From Saccopteryx bilineata (lineage: Eukaryota > Chordata > Mammalia > Chiroptera > Emballonuridae), in assembly GCF_036850765.1 (NCBI RefSeq), contig NC_089498.1:76734305-76798304 (forward strand): 64,000 nucleotides of DNA, read 5' to 3'. Positions 35,233 to 45,994 of this stretch are shown piece by piece (position 1 is the stretch's first letter; the number at the start of each line of letters is the position of its first letter). Made by a program: the position numbers and the translations under genes. The notes below the pieces were generated by a model. That model saw only the letters and a list, made by a program, of their open reading frames with translations, ran no database searches and was not told the origin of the DNA.

Positions 35233-36499
35233 GGCTAGAACTTAGCTTTGCTGACTCCTAATTTATGCACTTTTTACTGAGCAATGCTATTTCAAAATAC
35301 TCCTATGAATATTGCCTTTTCCCCCTGACATCAGTGCCTACTCTTGTTTTGGGCATTGCTTACAACTTGAGTTTGGGCCAGGGAAGACTGGGAAAATAAG
35401 GTAGGTAAACAGGGAGAGTGTTTGCTATAGAGTGAGGAACCGTATTCTTTGGCTTTCCTAGACAGGTCAGATTTGGTCAAAGCCTATTCTGGGACTCGAC
35501 ATGACTGTGTCCTACATGATTATTCTGGAACCGCTTCTGTGGATTGGCCTACATTGGAAAATTTATGTGGGCTGTGGGTGGGGTCCTGGGGTATTTTTCT
35601 CCTACCATTTAAGACTTTGAGGTGTATCCAGCAAGGTCTGCCAAGCCACTGAGATGGAGAACATTCATAAGGAGACTAAAATCTGGCTAAGATGGAAACT
35701 GCTTTATTTTGTTGAGTTGCTTTCTTTAGAGTGTTTAAACAGAATTTTCAAGCTCATTTTAGGACTGTCTTTTAGAAGAATTGTAAATTTCAGATTACTG
35801 CACAAACTTTTACGTATGGCACTTCTTAGTGAGGCAAATGAACTTTTAAATAAAATAAAGTTATTTCATTTATGAAATACTGCATTTTGAAGAACTAAAA
35901 CAGGAATCCTTCTCTTACAGAACTGTACAACATTGTTAGCTGTTAATGCTCATATTTATAAATAGGTCATCTTTGTTTGAAAAGCTTACAAGGTTTTCTA
36001 ACTCCAAATCTTTCCAGTCACAGTATTGCTACATTAAGCAGAACTGTCAAAATGAAGCGGAACCAAAATGATTGTCGTTAACTCTTTCCTGTAATATTGG
36101 TTAACGGTCATATCTGTTTATCTTTTCATATCTACTTGGTTTTAAATTGTTTTTTAAAAATACATAAGTATGGATTCTTTTTTTCAAATAGCAAAGCTAG
36201 CTTATAAATAAGATGACCATATGTTTCAGTTTACCCAGGACAATTCTGGATCATGCCTGTTACCCTGGCATAATTATTTATAGCTCTTCCTTTACTCTCA
36301 AACATGTCCTTTTGGATAATAAATTATCTGGTTACATATTTATACACTATAATAATTTTGTTGTAGTAGGTTTTTGTTGTTGGAATATTATTAGAAATAG
36401 CACCATAAGATAATTTCTATATGATAGATTTGGATATATTTTATTGGTCAGACATTTTTATTGTATTGAGTTCCAAATATCTAAATGTAGTATATTGAA
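35233..36499. other. Intronic sequence, nothing recognised
   Basis: ORFs at 35449-35652 and 35654-35875 lie head to tail but have no domain features and AT-biased composition. No repeat named. Confidence 0.4.
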
Positions 36500-36700
36500 T
36501 AAGAAAGCACATACTTTGAAGTTAGGAATGATTTGTTTTCTGACCTTAGGCAGATTATGAAGCCTTTCTGAACCTCTTGTTTCTGTTAAACAAAGATAAT
36601 AGCAGTACCTATCCTATAGAATTATTGCAAAGATTTAAAGGTGATAATGTATATGAAATGTTTTATAAGCTACAAATTCCTTTGTGTTAGTCATTAGTAT
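36500..36700 (+). mobile_element. MIR, plus strand
   Basis: Degraded forward MIR: accttaggcagattatgaag, aacctcttgtttctgttaaa, aataatagcagtacctatcc-like text, gaattattgcaaagatttaa. Confidence 0.6.
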
Positions 36701-37073
36701 ATCACACATGTACTCTTGAAAATTGAATTTAAAAGGAATAATTTTATCTAGTTAAGGGGAGCTGGCTGTTTAACAGAGCATAGACAACCTTTTAGAAGTA
36801 TTTTACTGTAATGGGGAACATAATAATAGCTGGAGATGTATGTGGAGATGAGAGGGGTTGAAAATTAAACATATCTATATGCTGAAAAGAATGATCCAGT
36901 ACAAAACAAAAAATTAGGTGTTGCTAGACAGAGGGATGAGATAATTTCCTTGAGTACACAAGAAGGCATAGGATCTAGAACACAGATGGAAAAATTGACC
37001 TTTCATACTCTAAAAGGCACAACTATTTCCCTAGTCTGTTCACGTACATAAAAAAATGTCAGCAATATAATTT

Positions 37074-37464
37074 GTTTTTTTCTTTTTCTGAAGCTGGAAA
37101 CGGGGAGGGACAGTCAGACAGACTCCTGCATGCGCCCGACCGGGATCCACCCGGCACGCCCACCAGGTGGTGACGCTCTGCCCACCAGGGGGCGATGCTC
37201 TGCCCATCCGGGGCGTCGCTCTGTTGCGACCAGAGCCACTCTAGCACCTGGGGCAGAGGCCAAGGAGCCATCCCCAGCGCCCGGGCCATCTTTGCTCCAA
37301 TGGAGCCTTGGCTGCGGGAGGGGAAGAGAGAGACAGAGAGGAAGGAGGGGGTTGGGGGTGGAGAAGCAAATGGGCGCTTCTCCTGTGTGCCCTGGCCGGG
37401 AATTGAACCCGGGTCCCCCGCACACCAGGCTGACGCTCTACTGCTGAGCCAACCGGCCAGGGCC
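37074..37464 (-). mobile_element. SINE-C copy with internal 22-bp duplication, minus strand
   Basis: Near-consensus reverse SINE-C with a tandem doubled cccaccag..gctctg block at 37160-37202. The perfect duplication agcaatataattt is at 37061-37073 and 37465-37477. Confidence 0.95.
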
Positions 37465-38181
37465 AGCAATATAATTTATATATTGTAAAATCATGGATCC
37501 CAGGTTCACTGAATTTTGGGGGAAAAAAATTGTCTTGATACCACTCAGGTCAACATACAAAACATGTTCATCTTCTCAGAAAATTCTCCTGCCTCTCTTT
37601 AATCCATCCCACACCATGCCCCACCTAGGCAACGTATCTCAGTAGAGATTTGTTTTGACTATTCTAGAACTTTACATGGAATCATACAGTAAATACCATT
37701 TGTGTCTGATTATATTTATCTGATTACTCTTCAATAATTTTGAGATTCATCCATTTTGGTGTATCAGTTTCTTCATATTTTTTGTTGAGTAATATCCTAT
37801 TGTATGGAAATAACAGCAATTCTGTAGATGGACTTTGGGTTGTTTCTAGTTTTTGGTTACTATAAATAAAGCTTCTTTTACCATGTTTTATTAAACTTTT
37901 TGTGGACTTGGGTGAATACCTAGGTATGAAATTTCTGTGTCGTAAGGTGGATGTATGCTTAACTTTAGAAATCACCAACCTGTTTTCTGAAATGAAAACT
38001 AAACACATTGAATTCACACCAGTGGTGTTATTAGTGTTCAGTTGTTTGTCATTTTTGAGTTTTGCCATTCTGGTGGCTGTATAGTTATATTTCATTGTGG
38101 TTTTAGTATGAAGTTCTTTGATGGCTAATGATGTGATTAAAAGCCACTTGCTTATTTTTTCTTTTGAACTGAGAGTTCAGG

Positions 38182-38185
<4 letters not shown>

Positions 38186-38224
<39 letters not shown>
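38186..38224. repeat. (CA)n microsatellite
   Basis: About 19 CA units immediately before the SINE-A body. Confidence 0.95.
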
Positions 38225-38225
<1 letters not shown>

Positions 38226-38503
38226 TTTAGTGAGAGAGACAGAAAGGGAGAGAGATGAGAAGCATCAGCTTGTAGTTGTGGCACTTTAGTTTTTCATTGA
38301 TTGCTTTCTCATACTGCCTTGACTGGGGGGTTCCAGCTGAGCCAGTGATCCCTTTGCTCAAGCAAGTGACCCATGCTTCAGCAGGTGAGCCAGCGCTCAA
38401 GCCTGATGAGCCAGCACTCAAACTGGCAACTTCGGGGCTTTGAACCTGGGTCCTCAGCATCCCAGGTCGACGCTCTGTCTACTGTGTCATCACCTGTTCA
38501 GGC
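38225..38503 (-). mobile_element. SINE-A copy, minus strand
   Basis: Older reverse SINE-A with the cagctgagccagtgat variant middle and head ending cacctgttcaggc. The CA repeat may have grown from its tail. Confidence 0.85.
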
Positions 38504-38655
38504 AGTTTTTGCCTATACTTTGTCTGGGTTTATTTTTGTTGCTGATTTGTAGTTCTTTTTACATTCAGGATACAAATTATTTGTCAGATTTTCAACACAT
38601 ACTTTTTCTTATGTAGCAAATATTTTCTCCCTGAGTCATGCCTTTCCATTTTCTT

Positions 38656-38982
38656 TTCTTTTTCTAGAGAGAGAGTCAGAGCGAGGGATAGATAGGGACA
38701 GACAGACAGACAGGAACGGAGAGAGATGAGAAGGATCAATTATCAGTTTTTCGTTGTGACATCTTAGTTGTTCATTGATTGCTTTCTCATATGTGCCTTG
38801 ACCGTGGGGTTACAGCAGACCGAGTAACCTGTTGCTCAAGCCAGCGACCTTGGGTCCAAGTTGGTGAGCTTTTGCTCAAACCAGATGAGCCCACGCTCAA
38901 GCTGGTGACCTCGGGGTCTCGAACCTGGGTCCTCTGCATCCCAGTCCGACGCTTTATCCACTGCGCCACTGCCTGGTCAGGC
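38656..38982 (-). mobile_element. SINE-A copy, minus strand
   Basis: Near-consensus reverse copy. The duplication gcctttccattttct is at 38640-38654 and again from 38983. Confidence 0.93.
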
Positions 38983-39136
38983 GCCTTTCCATTTTCTTAA
39001 CAGTGTCTTTTGGGAGCAGAGGTTTTAAGTTTTGATTAATAAGTCATATTGATTTGATTTATTTTATTGTTGCTATCTTTTATATTCTTGGAAAAACTTT
39101 TAAATTTAATTTTTTTCACTTTTTTAGTGAAAATTT

Positions 39137-39327
39137 TTTTTTTTTTAGAGAGAGGAGACACAGAGAGAGAAAGAGACAGAGAGAGGAAAGAGATAGAAAG
39201 AACAAAGGGAGGAGCAGGAAGCATCAACTCCCATATGTGCCTTGACCAGGTAAGCCTGGGATTTCGAACCAGCGACCTCAGCGTTCCAGGTCGATGCCTT
39301 TACCCACTGCGCCACCACAGGTCAGGC
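39137..39327 (-). mobile_element. SINE-B copy, minus strand
   Basis: GA tract, gaagcatcaactcccatatg, ccaccacaggtcaggc. The duplication tttttagtgaaaattt on the left matches tttttagtgaattt on the right. Confidence 0.92.
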
Positions 39328-39395
39328 ATTTTTAGTGAATTTATTTAATTAATATAGATTTCAGGATCAAATGGTAATGATATGTCTTCTTTTTT

Positions 39396-39807
39396 TTTTG
39401 TGACAGCCAGAGTGAGAGAGACAGAGAGAGGGACAGACAAGAATGGAGAGTGATCCCTTTGAAATCACTCTCAGAAATGAGAAGCATCAATTCTTCGTTG
39501 CAACACCTTAGTTGTTCATTGATTGTTTTCTTATATGTGCCTTGACCAGGGGGCTACAGTAGAAAGAGTGACCCCTTGCTTAAGCTGGTGACCCCTTGCT
39601 CAGGCCAGCAATCTTGAGTTTCAAGTCAGTGACCTTTGGGCTCAAGACAGCGACCGGGGAGTCCTATCTATGATCCCACACTCAAGCCAGCAACCCTGCA
39701 CTCAAGCTGGTGAGACCACGCTGAAGCCCACAGCCTTGGGGTTTTGAACCTGGGTCCACTACTTCTCAGTCTGATGTTCTGTTTACTGAACCACCGCCTG
39801 GTCAGGC
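39396..39807 (-). mobile_element. SINE-A copy, long variant, minus strand
   Basis: Reverse SINE-A with several extra ccagcaa/ccagcgacc units and an insert near 39446-39475 that forms a small inverted repeat (gagagtgat, atcactctc). Flanks tatgtcttctttt and tatgtttcctttt fit a duplication. Confidence 0.88.
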
Positions 39808-39900
39808 TATGTTTCCTTTTTTGAGGAACTGTCAAATGTTTTCCAAGCTCGCAGCATTATTATGTTTTTCCAATAGCAAGGTCTGAGGATTGCATTCTAG

Positions 39901-40664
39901 CCAATACTGTTGTGTCCCAATTTTTGCTGAGAGGCTCTGTGTACTTGTTGAGCCATATCTGCAACACTCAACTAGATGTACAACTCTGCCTCAACCTTTA
40001 TTTTCTGCTTCAGTAGGGCCTTATGCTAAGAAATGATTGCTTAGGGCTTTTTCTGGTCTTCATTATGCCTACAGTGCTTGGCACATGCACATGGCATTCT
40101 AGATAATCAAGAATATGCGCAGCTTTTCAAAACCTTTTATGGACATCTCTTGCTCCCACTAAGAAGAAGGAGTTATCAGTAAGATGGTATTTGTTGATAG
40201 AGAGAGAAGAATCACATATGACGCCGAGGTTTCTGGATTTCAAGAGAGGATGATAGGTATAAGAGCTAAAGTATAATACTAAATAATTATTAATATTTAT
40301 TCTGGTACCATAAGTATAAACATTTCTGCTGTTCTGAGGGCCAATCAGCATTAATATATCAATAGCTAAGAAAATTTTTCTCTGAAACTTTTACTCTAAT
40401 ATCTATGGCAATTTATAAAATTTGTTAGGTGTCCAAAAATGTAATACAGTATAGGTTTATGTTAGTTGGAGCCCTGAATTACGAGACTTTAAAAAAATTA
40501 TGGACTGAAAACAACCATCATTCAGAATCTTTTCTCCTAGTAGCCATTCCAGGAAAAAGACACTGCTAATATAAATATTTGCAGCTATAATAGTAATTCC
40601 AGTATGGGTCGGTCATATGGTCATAGTAGACCATGTGTTCATATCTAGTAAAACAAGATAAAAA
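39901..40664. other. Intronic sequence, nothing recognised
   Basis: No gene or named repeat. Confidence 0.4.
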
Positions 40665-40666
40665 TA

Positions 40667-40906
40667 CAGTGGTACCTTGAGATATGAATTTAATTCTTTC
40701 TGTAACCGAGCTTGTAAGTCAGTCAACTTGTATATCAAACTGCTGATACTGGACCCGTGCGCCAGCGCACCAACTAGCAGCAGCTTCCCGAATCCTGACT
40801 CATATCTCGGAATTTTGCTCGGATCTCGAACAAAAATATGGACTGAGTCACAGCTTGTATCTTAAAAATTCGTATGTTGGTCTGTTCGTATCTCAAGGTA
40901 CTACTG
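40667..40906. mobile_element. 240-bp nonautonomous Tigger-type element
   Basis: Termini cagtggtaccttgagata and tatctcaaggtactactg with TA on both sides (40665-40666, 40907-40908). The interior (gatactggacccgtgcgcca, ctagcagcagcttcc, ggaattttgctcggatctc) matches 63140-63308, next to a Tigger transposase relic, so it is a deletion derivative of that family. Confidence 0.88.
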
Positions 40907-40926
40907 TAAATGCTTACTTATACAGC

Positions 40927-41457
40927 TAGTGCTCGACTTACAACCACAATTGGTTCCGACAGACTGGTTGTAACACGATTTGGTCGTAAGTTGAGTAGGC
41001 TATATGTACAGTACTGTGAAATGATGTTATAAAAATCTTTAAGTCATATTTTATTATAATTTTCTTTTGTTGTTATATATCATAATTTTCTTTGTTTATT
41101 TTATGCCATTTGTATCATCTCTACACCATTTTGTTTCTTATTTTTACATTCGTAAGGTTTACACTGCATTACTAGTACAACTGGTTTAATATTTGCAAAG
41201 CCAATTTCCTCTTGGTAGACATCTTGGGAGGGGCTTGATGAAAAATATCCAAGACACAAAACACAAATTGCTATACTGAGTCTGGGATAACAGTTGAAAT
41301 GGTGCACGCGGAGATGGTAGCTCTTGGAAGCTGGTCCGCACTGTCATACGCCCAGCTGGACAATGCTTGTGCTGCCAGATGCGGAACAGTCATGGCTAGC
41401 TATTGTGGTCGTAAAGATGAATGGTCGTAAGTTGCATAGTTTGTTAAGTCGATCAAT
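40927..41457. mobile_element. Pogo/Tigger-like element, degenerate ends
   Basis: The left end is ctcgacttacaaccac, with cgatttggtcgtaagttgag inside; the right end is ggtcgtaagttgca then gttaagtcgat, roughly inverted. This is a TIR-based DNA transposon without a usable frame. Exact ends and family are uncertain. Confidence 0.5.
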
Positions 41458-41565
41458 ATTTGTATAGCCTCTTTGTCCATTAAGAAGGGTAATACATATC
41501 TTGGTATTTACTGGCATGGACACTGGTTTATATGTGTTTGCACTTAAGAAACTAGCCATCTATTA

Positions 41566-41916
41566 TTTTTTTATTTATTATTATTATTTTTATTTTTTTT
41601 ACAGAGACAGAGAGTCAGAGAGAGGGATAGATAGGGACAGATAGACAGGAATGGAGAGAGATGAGAAGCATCAATCGTTAGTTTTTCGTTGCGACACCTT
41701 AGTTGTTCATTGATTGCTTTCTCATATGTGCCTTGACTGCGGGCCTTCAGCAGACTGAGTAACCCCCTTTTCAAGCCAGCGACCTTGGGCCCAAGCTGGT
41801 GAGCTGTGCTCAAACCTGATGATCCCGTGCTCAAGCTGGTGACCTCAGGGTCTTGAACCTGTATCCTCTGCATCCCAGTCTGACGCTCTATCCACTACGC
41901 CACCGCCTGGTCAGGC
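41566..41916 (-). mobile_element. SINE-A copy, first of a three-SINE stack
   Basis: Complete reverse SINE-A ending ccgcctggtcaggc. The target word gaaactagccat precedes it (41548) and aaaactagccat follows it (41917). Confidence 0.94.
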
Positions 41917-41930
41917 AAAACTAGCCATTT

Positions 41931-42300
41931 TTTTTTTTTTTTGTATTTTTCTGAAGTTGGAAATGGGGAGGCAGTCAGACAGACTCTCGCATGCGCCCGA
42001 CTGGGATCCACCCGGCACGCCCACCAGGGGGCGATGCTCAGCCCATTTGGGGCGTCGCTCTGTTGCAATCAGAGCCATTCTAGCGCCTGAGGCAGAGGCC
42101 ATAGAGCCTTCCTCAGCGCCTGGGCCAACTTTGCTCCAATGGAGCCTTGGCTGCAGGAGGGGAAGAGAGACAGAGGGGAAGGAGAAGGGGAGGGGTGGAG
42201 AAGCAAATGGGTGCTTCTCCTGTGTGCGCTGGCCGGGAATTGAATCTGGGACTCCTGCACGGCAGGCTGATGCTCCACCATTGAGCCAACCGGCCAGGGC
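41931..42300 (-). mobile_element. SINE-C copy, second of the stack
   Basis: Reverse SINE-C with a single ccaccagggggcgatgctc unit, starting in the T run after aaaactagccattt and followed by ggaactaggccattt. Confidence 0.94.
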
Positions 42301-42316
42301 TGGAACTAGGCCATTT

Positions 42317-42534
42317 AAAAAAGAATATTTTATTCATTGATTTTTGAGAAAGAGGGAGAGAGAGCGAGAAAGTGAGAGAGAGAGAAAGAAAGGCAGGCAG
42401 TGGGTGGGAGAACTAAGAAGCATCAACTCATAGTTGCTTCTTGTATGTGCCTTCACTGGGCAAGCCCAGGATTTCAAACTGGTAACCTGTATTCCCAGTC
42501 GATGCTTTATGCACTGTGCCACCACAGGTCAGGC
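42317..42534 (-). mobile_element. SINE-B copy, third of the stack
   Basis: Reverse SINE-B with a long GA tract (gagagagcgagaaagtgaga) ending ccaccacaggtcaggc. Flanks ggaactaggccatttaaaa and gaaactgaccattttaaa are its target duplication. Confidence 0.93.
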
Positions 42535-42551
42535 ATGAAACTGACCATTTT

Positions 42552-43377
42552 AAAGATTTAGTGTTTTTAACAGAGTTCATTTGTCATATTACGATGAAGT
42601 CCTATAGTAGTTTCTTAGTTATGTACAATGCTGGAGAGGAAAACATGACATCAGTTGTTTAAAGTTATATGCTTTTAAAAATAATTGTATCGTTTTTACT
42701 TAACTGATTCTATGAAGACACCTCTCATGTGCTACTTTAAATTCCATTGTCCAAACCTCTTATACGGCCACTATTGCTGCAATAGGTTATTACTTAGACT
42801 TTGGACCATTGCAGCTTGACAGCATCTCGCATCAGGGACCATGCTGCATATTTCTTGGAATGTAGGACATGACTCAGTGTATAAATTCTTCTTCGTTCTT
42901 TAGACATTGAGCTCTCAATCACATTTAAAAAGCTTTCCTCAAAAGTATGAGCAGTAGTCACCTATCACCTAATGATATATATATATTTCTTATTGTAAAC
43001 CGTAATATCACAGGAAGGTATGGGGGTAAGGGGGAGACATGAGCCTTCATGTCCTTTACTCCTCCAAAACTTGCTCCATGTTCTCTCATAACTTTCAGTA
43101 GTTGTGTATCTTACTAGTTAGAGTTAATTTTAAGTTTATTCAGTATAAAACTTGGTTGTAAGAGATCATGAACAGACATTGAAATTAATTCTATTTAGTC
43201 ATTAGCTGTTGAGTATTAAGGAAAATGAAATCACATGATCTGGCTTCTTGTTCTGTTTCATCCAGTTTAAAAGTCATAATTCTTTCTAAATGGTATTGTG
43301 CTACCTATAAGCTGTTATTCTACATGTAATAGGCAAATCAAAGGTTTGATAAGCTAGTATATTAGGTTTATTTTCTT
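42552..43377. other. Intronic sequence, nothing recognised
   Basis: AT-rich; a short (TA)n run near 42985. No gene. Confidence 0.4.
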
Positions 43378-43694
43378 TCTTTTTTTGTGTGTGACAGAGA
43401 CAGAGAGAGGGACAGATAGGGACAGACAGCCAGAAAGGGAGAGAGAGGAGAAGCATCAATTCTTTGTTGTGGCATCTTAGTTGTTCATTGATTGCTTTCT
43501 CATATGTGCCTTGACCGGGGGGCTACAGTAGACCGAGTGACCCCTAGCTCAAGCCAGCAACCTTGGATTCAAGCTGGTGAGCTGTGCTCAATCCAGATGA
43601 GTCCGCGCTCAAGCCAGTGACCTTGGGGTTTTGAACCTGGGTCCTCTGTGTCCCAGTCCGACGCTCTATCCACTGTACCACTGCCTGGTCAGGC
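43378..43694 (-). mobile_element. SINE-A copy close to ADK exon 2, minus strand
   Basis: Reverse SINE-A ending ctgcctggtcaggc only 109 bp before exon 2. Flanks taggtttattttctt and agatttattttcaa fit a duplication. It leaves the exon 2 acceptor and branch region intact. Confidence 0.92.
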
Positions 43695-43774
43695 AGATTT
43701 ATTTTCAAGATGAGGTAAAGATATTTATGTTTATGTGCATTTTGTACATCAGCTTTTTTCAGAAGTATTTCTAA

Positions 43775-43879
<105 letters not shown>

Positions 43880-44202
43880 TAAGTATTAATCTCTTCATCT
43901 GTACTGCATAAAATATCTAAAGAGAAACTGATGGAAACTCTAGAGTTGAATTTACCATGTAACACCTTCAGTTGGAGGAAAACTCAGAAAATTAAACCTG
44001 TTAATTACAAGTGCATTATCATAATTTATTGTGTAATTGATCATAATTTTCCCTGGGAAATCTTGGTACATTTGTTCATTTCTACTACTGTTTTAACTTA
44101 CAATTAAATTTTGTATTATTTGCAAGGAAGAAGTATATATGATTTATCAAATAATTTAATTCCCAATTTTTCAAATTAAAAAATTTTCCAAATTTAAAAA
44201 TT

Positions 44203-44606
44203 ACCATCAGTGGAACATATCACCCCAAAGCTGCAGAATATACATTCTTTTCAAGTGCACGTGAAACATTTTCTAGCATAGTCTACATGTTAGGGCACAA
44301 AACAAGTCTCAGTAAATTTAAGAAGATTGAAATTATATCATGCATTTTCTCTGAACATATGGGTATGAAACTAGAAATCAATCACAAGGAAATAACTGAA
44401 AGCACACAAAGACATGAGGGCTAAATAGCATCTTACTAAACAATGAATGGGTTAACAGTGAGATCAAGGAAGAAATCAAAAGATACCTTAAAAAAATGAA
44501 AATGAGAACACAATAGTAATCCAAAATCTATGGAACACAACGAAAGCAGTCCAAAGAGGAAAATTTATAGCCTTACAAGTGTGTCTCAAGAAACAAGAGA
44601 ATGCCC
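44203..44606 (+). mobile_element. Old L1 ORF2 fragment, plus strand, part 1
   Basis: Recognisable L1 endonuclease-to-RT linker text: cattcttttcaagtgcacgt, gttagggcacaaaacaagtc, gaaactagaaatcaatcaca, gatcaaggaagaaatcaaaa. Frames are broken. Probably the same old copy as 51899-52532 and 60762-61650. Confidence 0.75.
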
Positions 44607-44775
44607 TGGCTAGGTACCACAGCTGAGGAGAGTGTTGTCTCAGTACGCCAAGATTATGGGTTATATTCCTGGTCAGGGCATACACAAGAATCAAACAATG
44701 AATGCATGAATAAGTAGAACAAGTCAACTTTTCTGTCTCTCTCAAATCATTTGTAGATAAAAATTAAAAAAAAAA
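44607..44775 (+). mobile_element. Old Ves-like tRNA SINE, plus strand
   Basis: tgccctggctaggtaccaca, tggtcagggcatacacaaga, caaacaatgaatgcatgaat, then ctgtctctctcaaatcat and an A-rich tail, the Ves-type order. Confidence 0.65.
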
Positions 44776-44941
44776 ATCAGTTATCCCACATTAACACTAC
44801 TGTCACTGTACAGATGCTCCTCAACTTATGATGGGTTATGTCCTGATAAACACATAGTAAATTGAAAATATTCTAAGTTGAAAATGTATTTAATATACCT
44901 AATGAACATTATAGCCTAATCTAACCTACCTTAATATAGAT

Positions 44942-45482
44942 CAGGGGTCCCCAAACTTTTTTTTATTTTATTTTATTTTATTTTATTTTATTTTATTTTA
45001 TTTTTTTATTCATTTTAGAAAGGAGAGAGAGAGGGGAAGAGAGAAAGAGGAGAGAGAGAAGGGGGGAGGAGCAGGAAGCATCAACTCCCATATGTGCCTT
45101 GACCAGGCAAGCCCAGGGTTTCGAACCGGTGACCTCAGCATTCCAGGTCGACGCTTTATCCACTGCGCCACCACAGGTCAGGCGTCCCCAAACTTTTTAC
45201 ACTGGGGGCCAGTTCAGTGTAACCTCAGACCATTGGAGGGCCGGACTATAAAAAAAACTATGAACAAATCCTTATGCACACTGCACATATTTTAAAGTAA
45301 AAAAACAAAACGGGAACAAATACAATATTTAAAATAAAGAACAAATTTAAGTCAACAAACTGACCAGTATTTCAATGGTAACTATGCTCCTCTCACTGAC
45401 CACCAGTTAAAGAGGTGCCCCTTCTGGAAGTGTGGCGGGGGCGGATAAATGGCCTCAGGGGGCCGCAGTTTGGGGATCCCTG
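44942..45482 (-). mobile_element. hAT family 1 copy, reverse, with nested SINE-B
   Basis: The ends caggggtccccaaac and gtttggggatccctg-type (tttggggatccctg) match family 1, read in reverse to 7504-7833. The 8-bp flanks atatagat and aggtagat match at 6 of 8. It sits in the Tigger-type element. Confidence 0.9.
44962..45183 (-). mobile_element. SINE-B copy inside hAT
   Basis: (TTTTA)n tail, GA tract, gaagcatcaactcccatatg, ccaccacaggtcaggc. The perfect duplication gtccccaaacttttt (44947-44961, 45184-45198) comes from the hAT end itself, proving the SINE came later. Confidence 0.95.
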
Positions 45483-45777
45483 AGGTAGATGCTTAGAACA
45501 CATATTATTTTTATCTCAAGAATAATTTCCTTCCCCCCTTTTTTTTCCTCAACAGAAGGGATGTGAAAACATGAAAGTATTTTGTTTTATTTTTTGCTTT
45601 TTCATTTAAAAAATTTTTTTATTACTTCTTAATTTATTGTTTACATGGATTCAAGTGTACCACTGAATATAACTCTCTCCCCACCCCTCTGTCCTTTTTT
45701 ACACCCCCTTTGCCCCCCTCTCCCTAACTCCCTCCCCCTTTCCTCTAGGATTTGCTGTCCTGTTGTCTATATCTCTG

Positions 45778-45778
<1 letters not shown>

Positions 45779-45820
<42 letters not shown>
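45779..45820. repeat. (TA)n microsatellite
   Basis: About 21 uninterrupted TA units inside the L1 3' part. Confidence 0.95.
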
Positions 45821-45823
<3 letters not shown>

Positions 45824-45994
45824 TCACTAATCCCTTTACCTTATCTGATCCCATCCCCTCATACCTCTTCCCTCTGAACGCTGTCTCCTCTGCTCCCTGT
45901 GAGCCCACCTCTGCCTCTATTCTGTTCCTCAGTTCACTTTGTTCATTAGATTCCACATATATGTGAGATTCATATTATATTTTTCTTTCTCTGC

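Larger units (their letters stand above)
37600..39900 (-). mobile_element. Old L1 fragment, minus strand, broken by four SINEs
   Basis: Between the SINEs the plus strand reads like the reverse of an L1 3' part: catggaatcatacagtaaat, gattcatccattttggtgta, aaatcaccaacctgttttct, cattctggtggctgtatagt, cctatactttgtctgggttt. Frames are heavily broken. Confidence 0.65.

Noticed and set aside
44963..45001. TTTTA pentanucleotide repeat as a CRISPR-like or regulatory array
   Set aside because: It is the reverse of the SINE-B A-rich tail, lying exactly between the target duplication and the SINE body.
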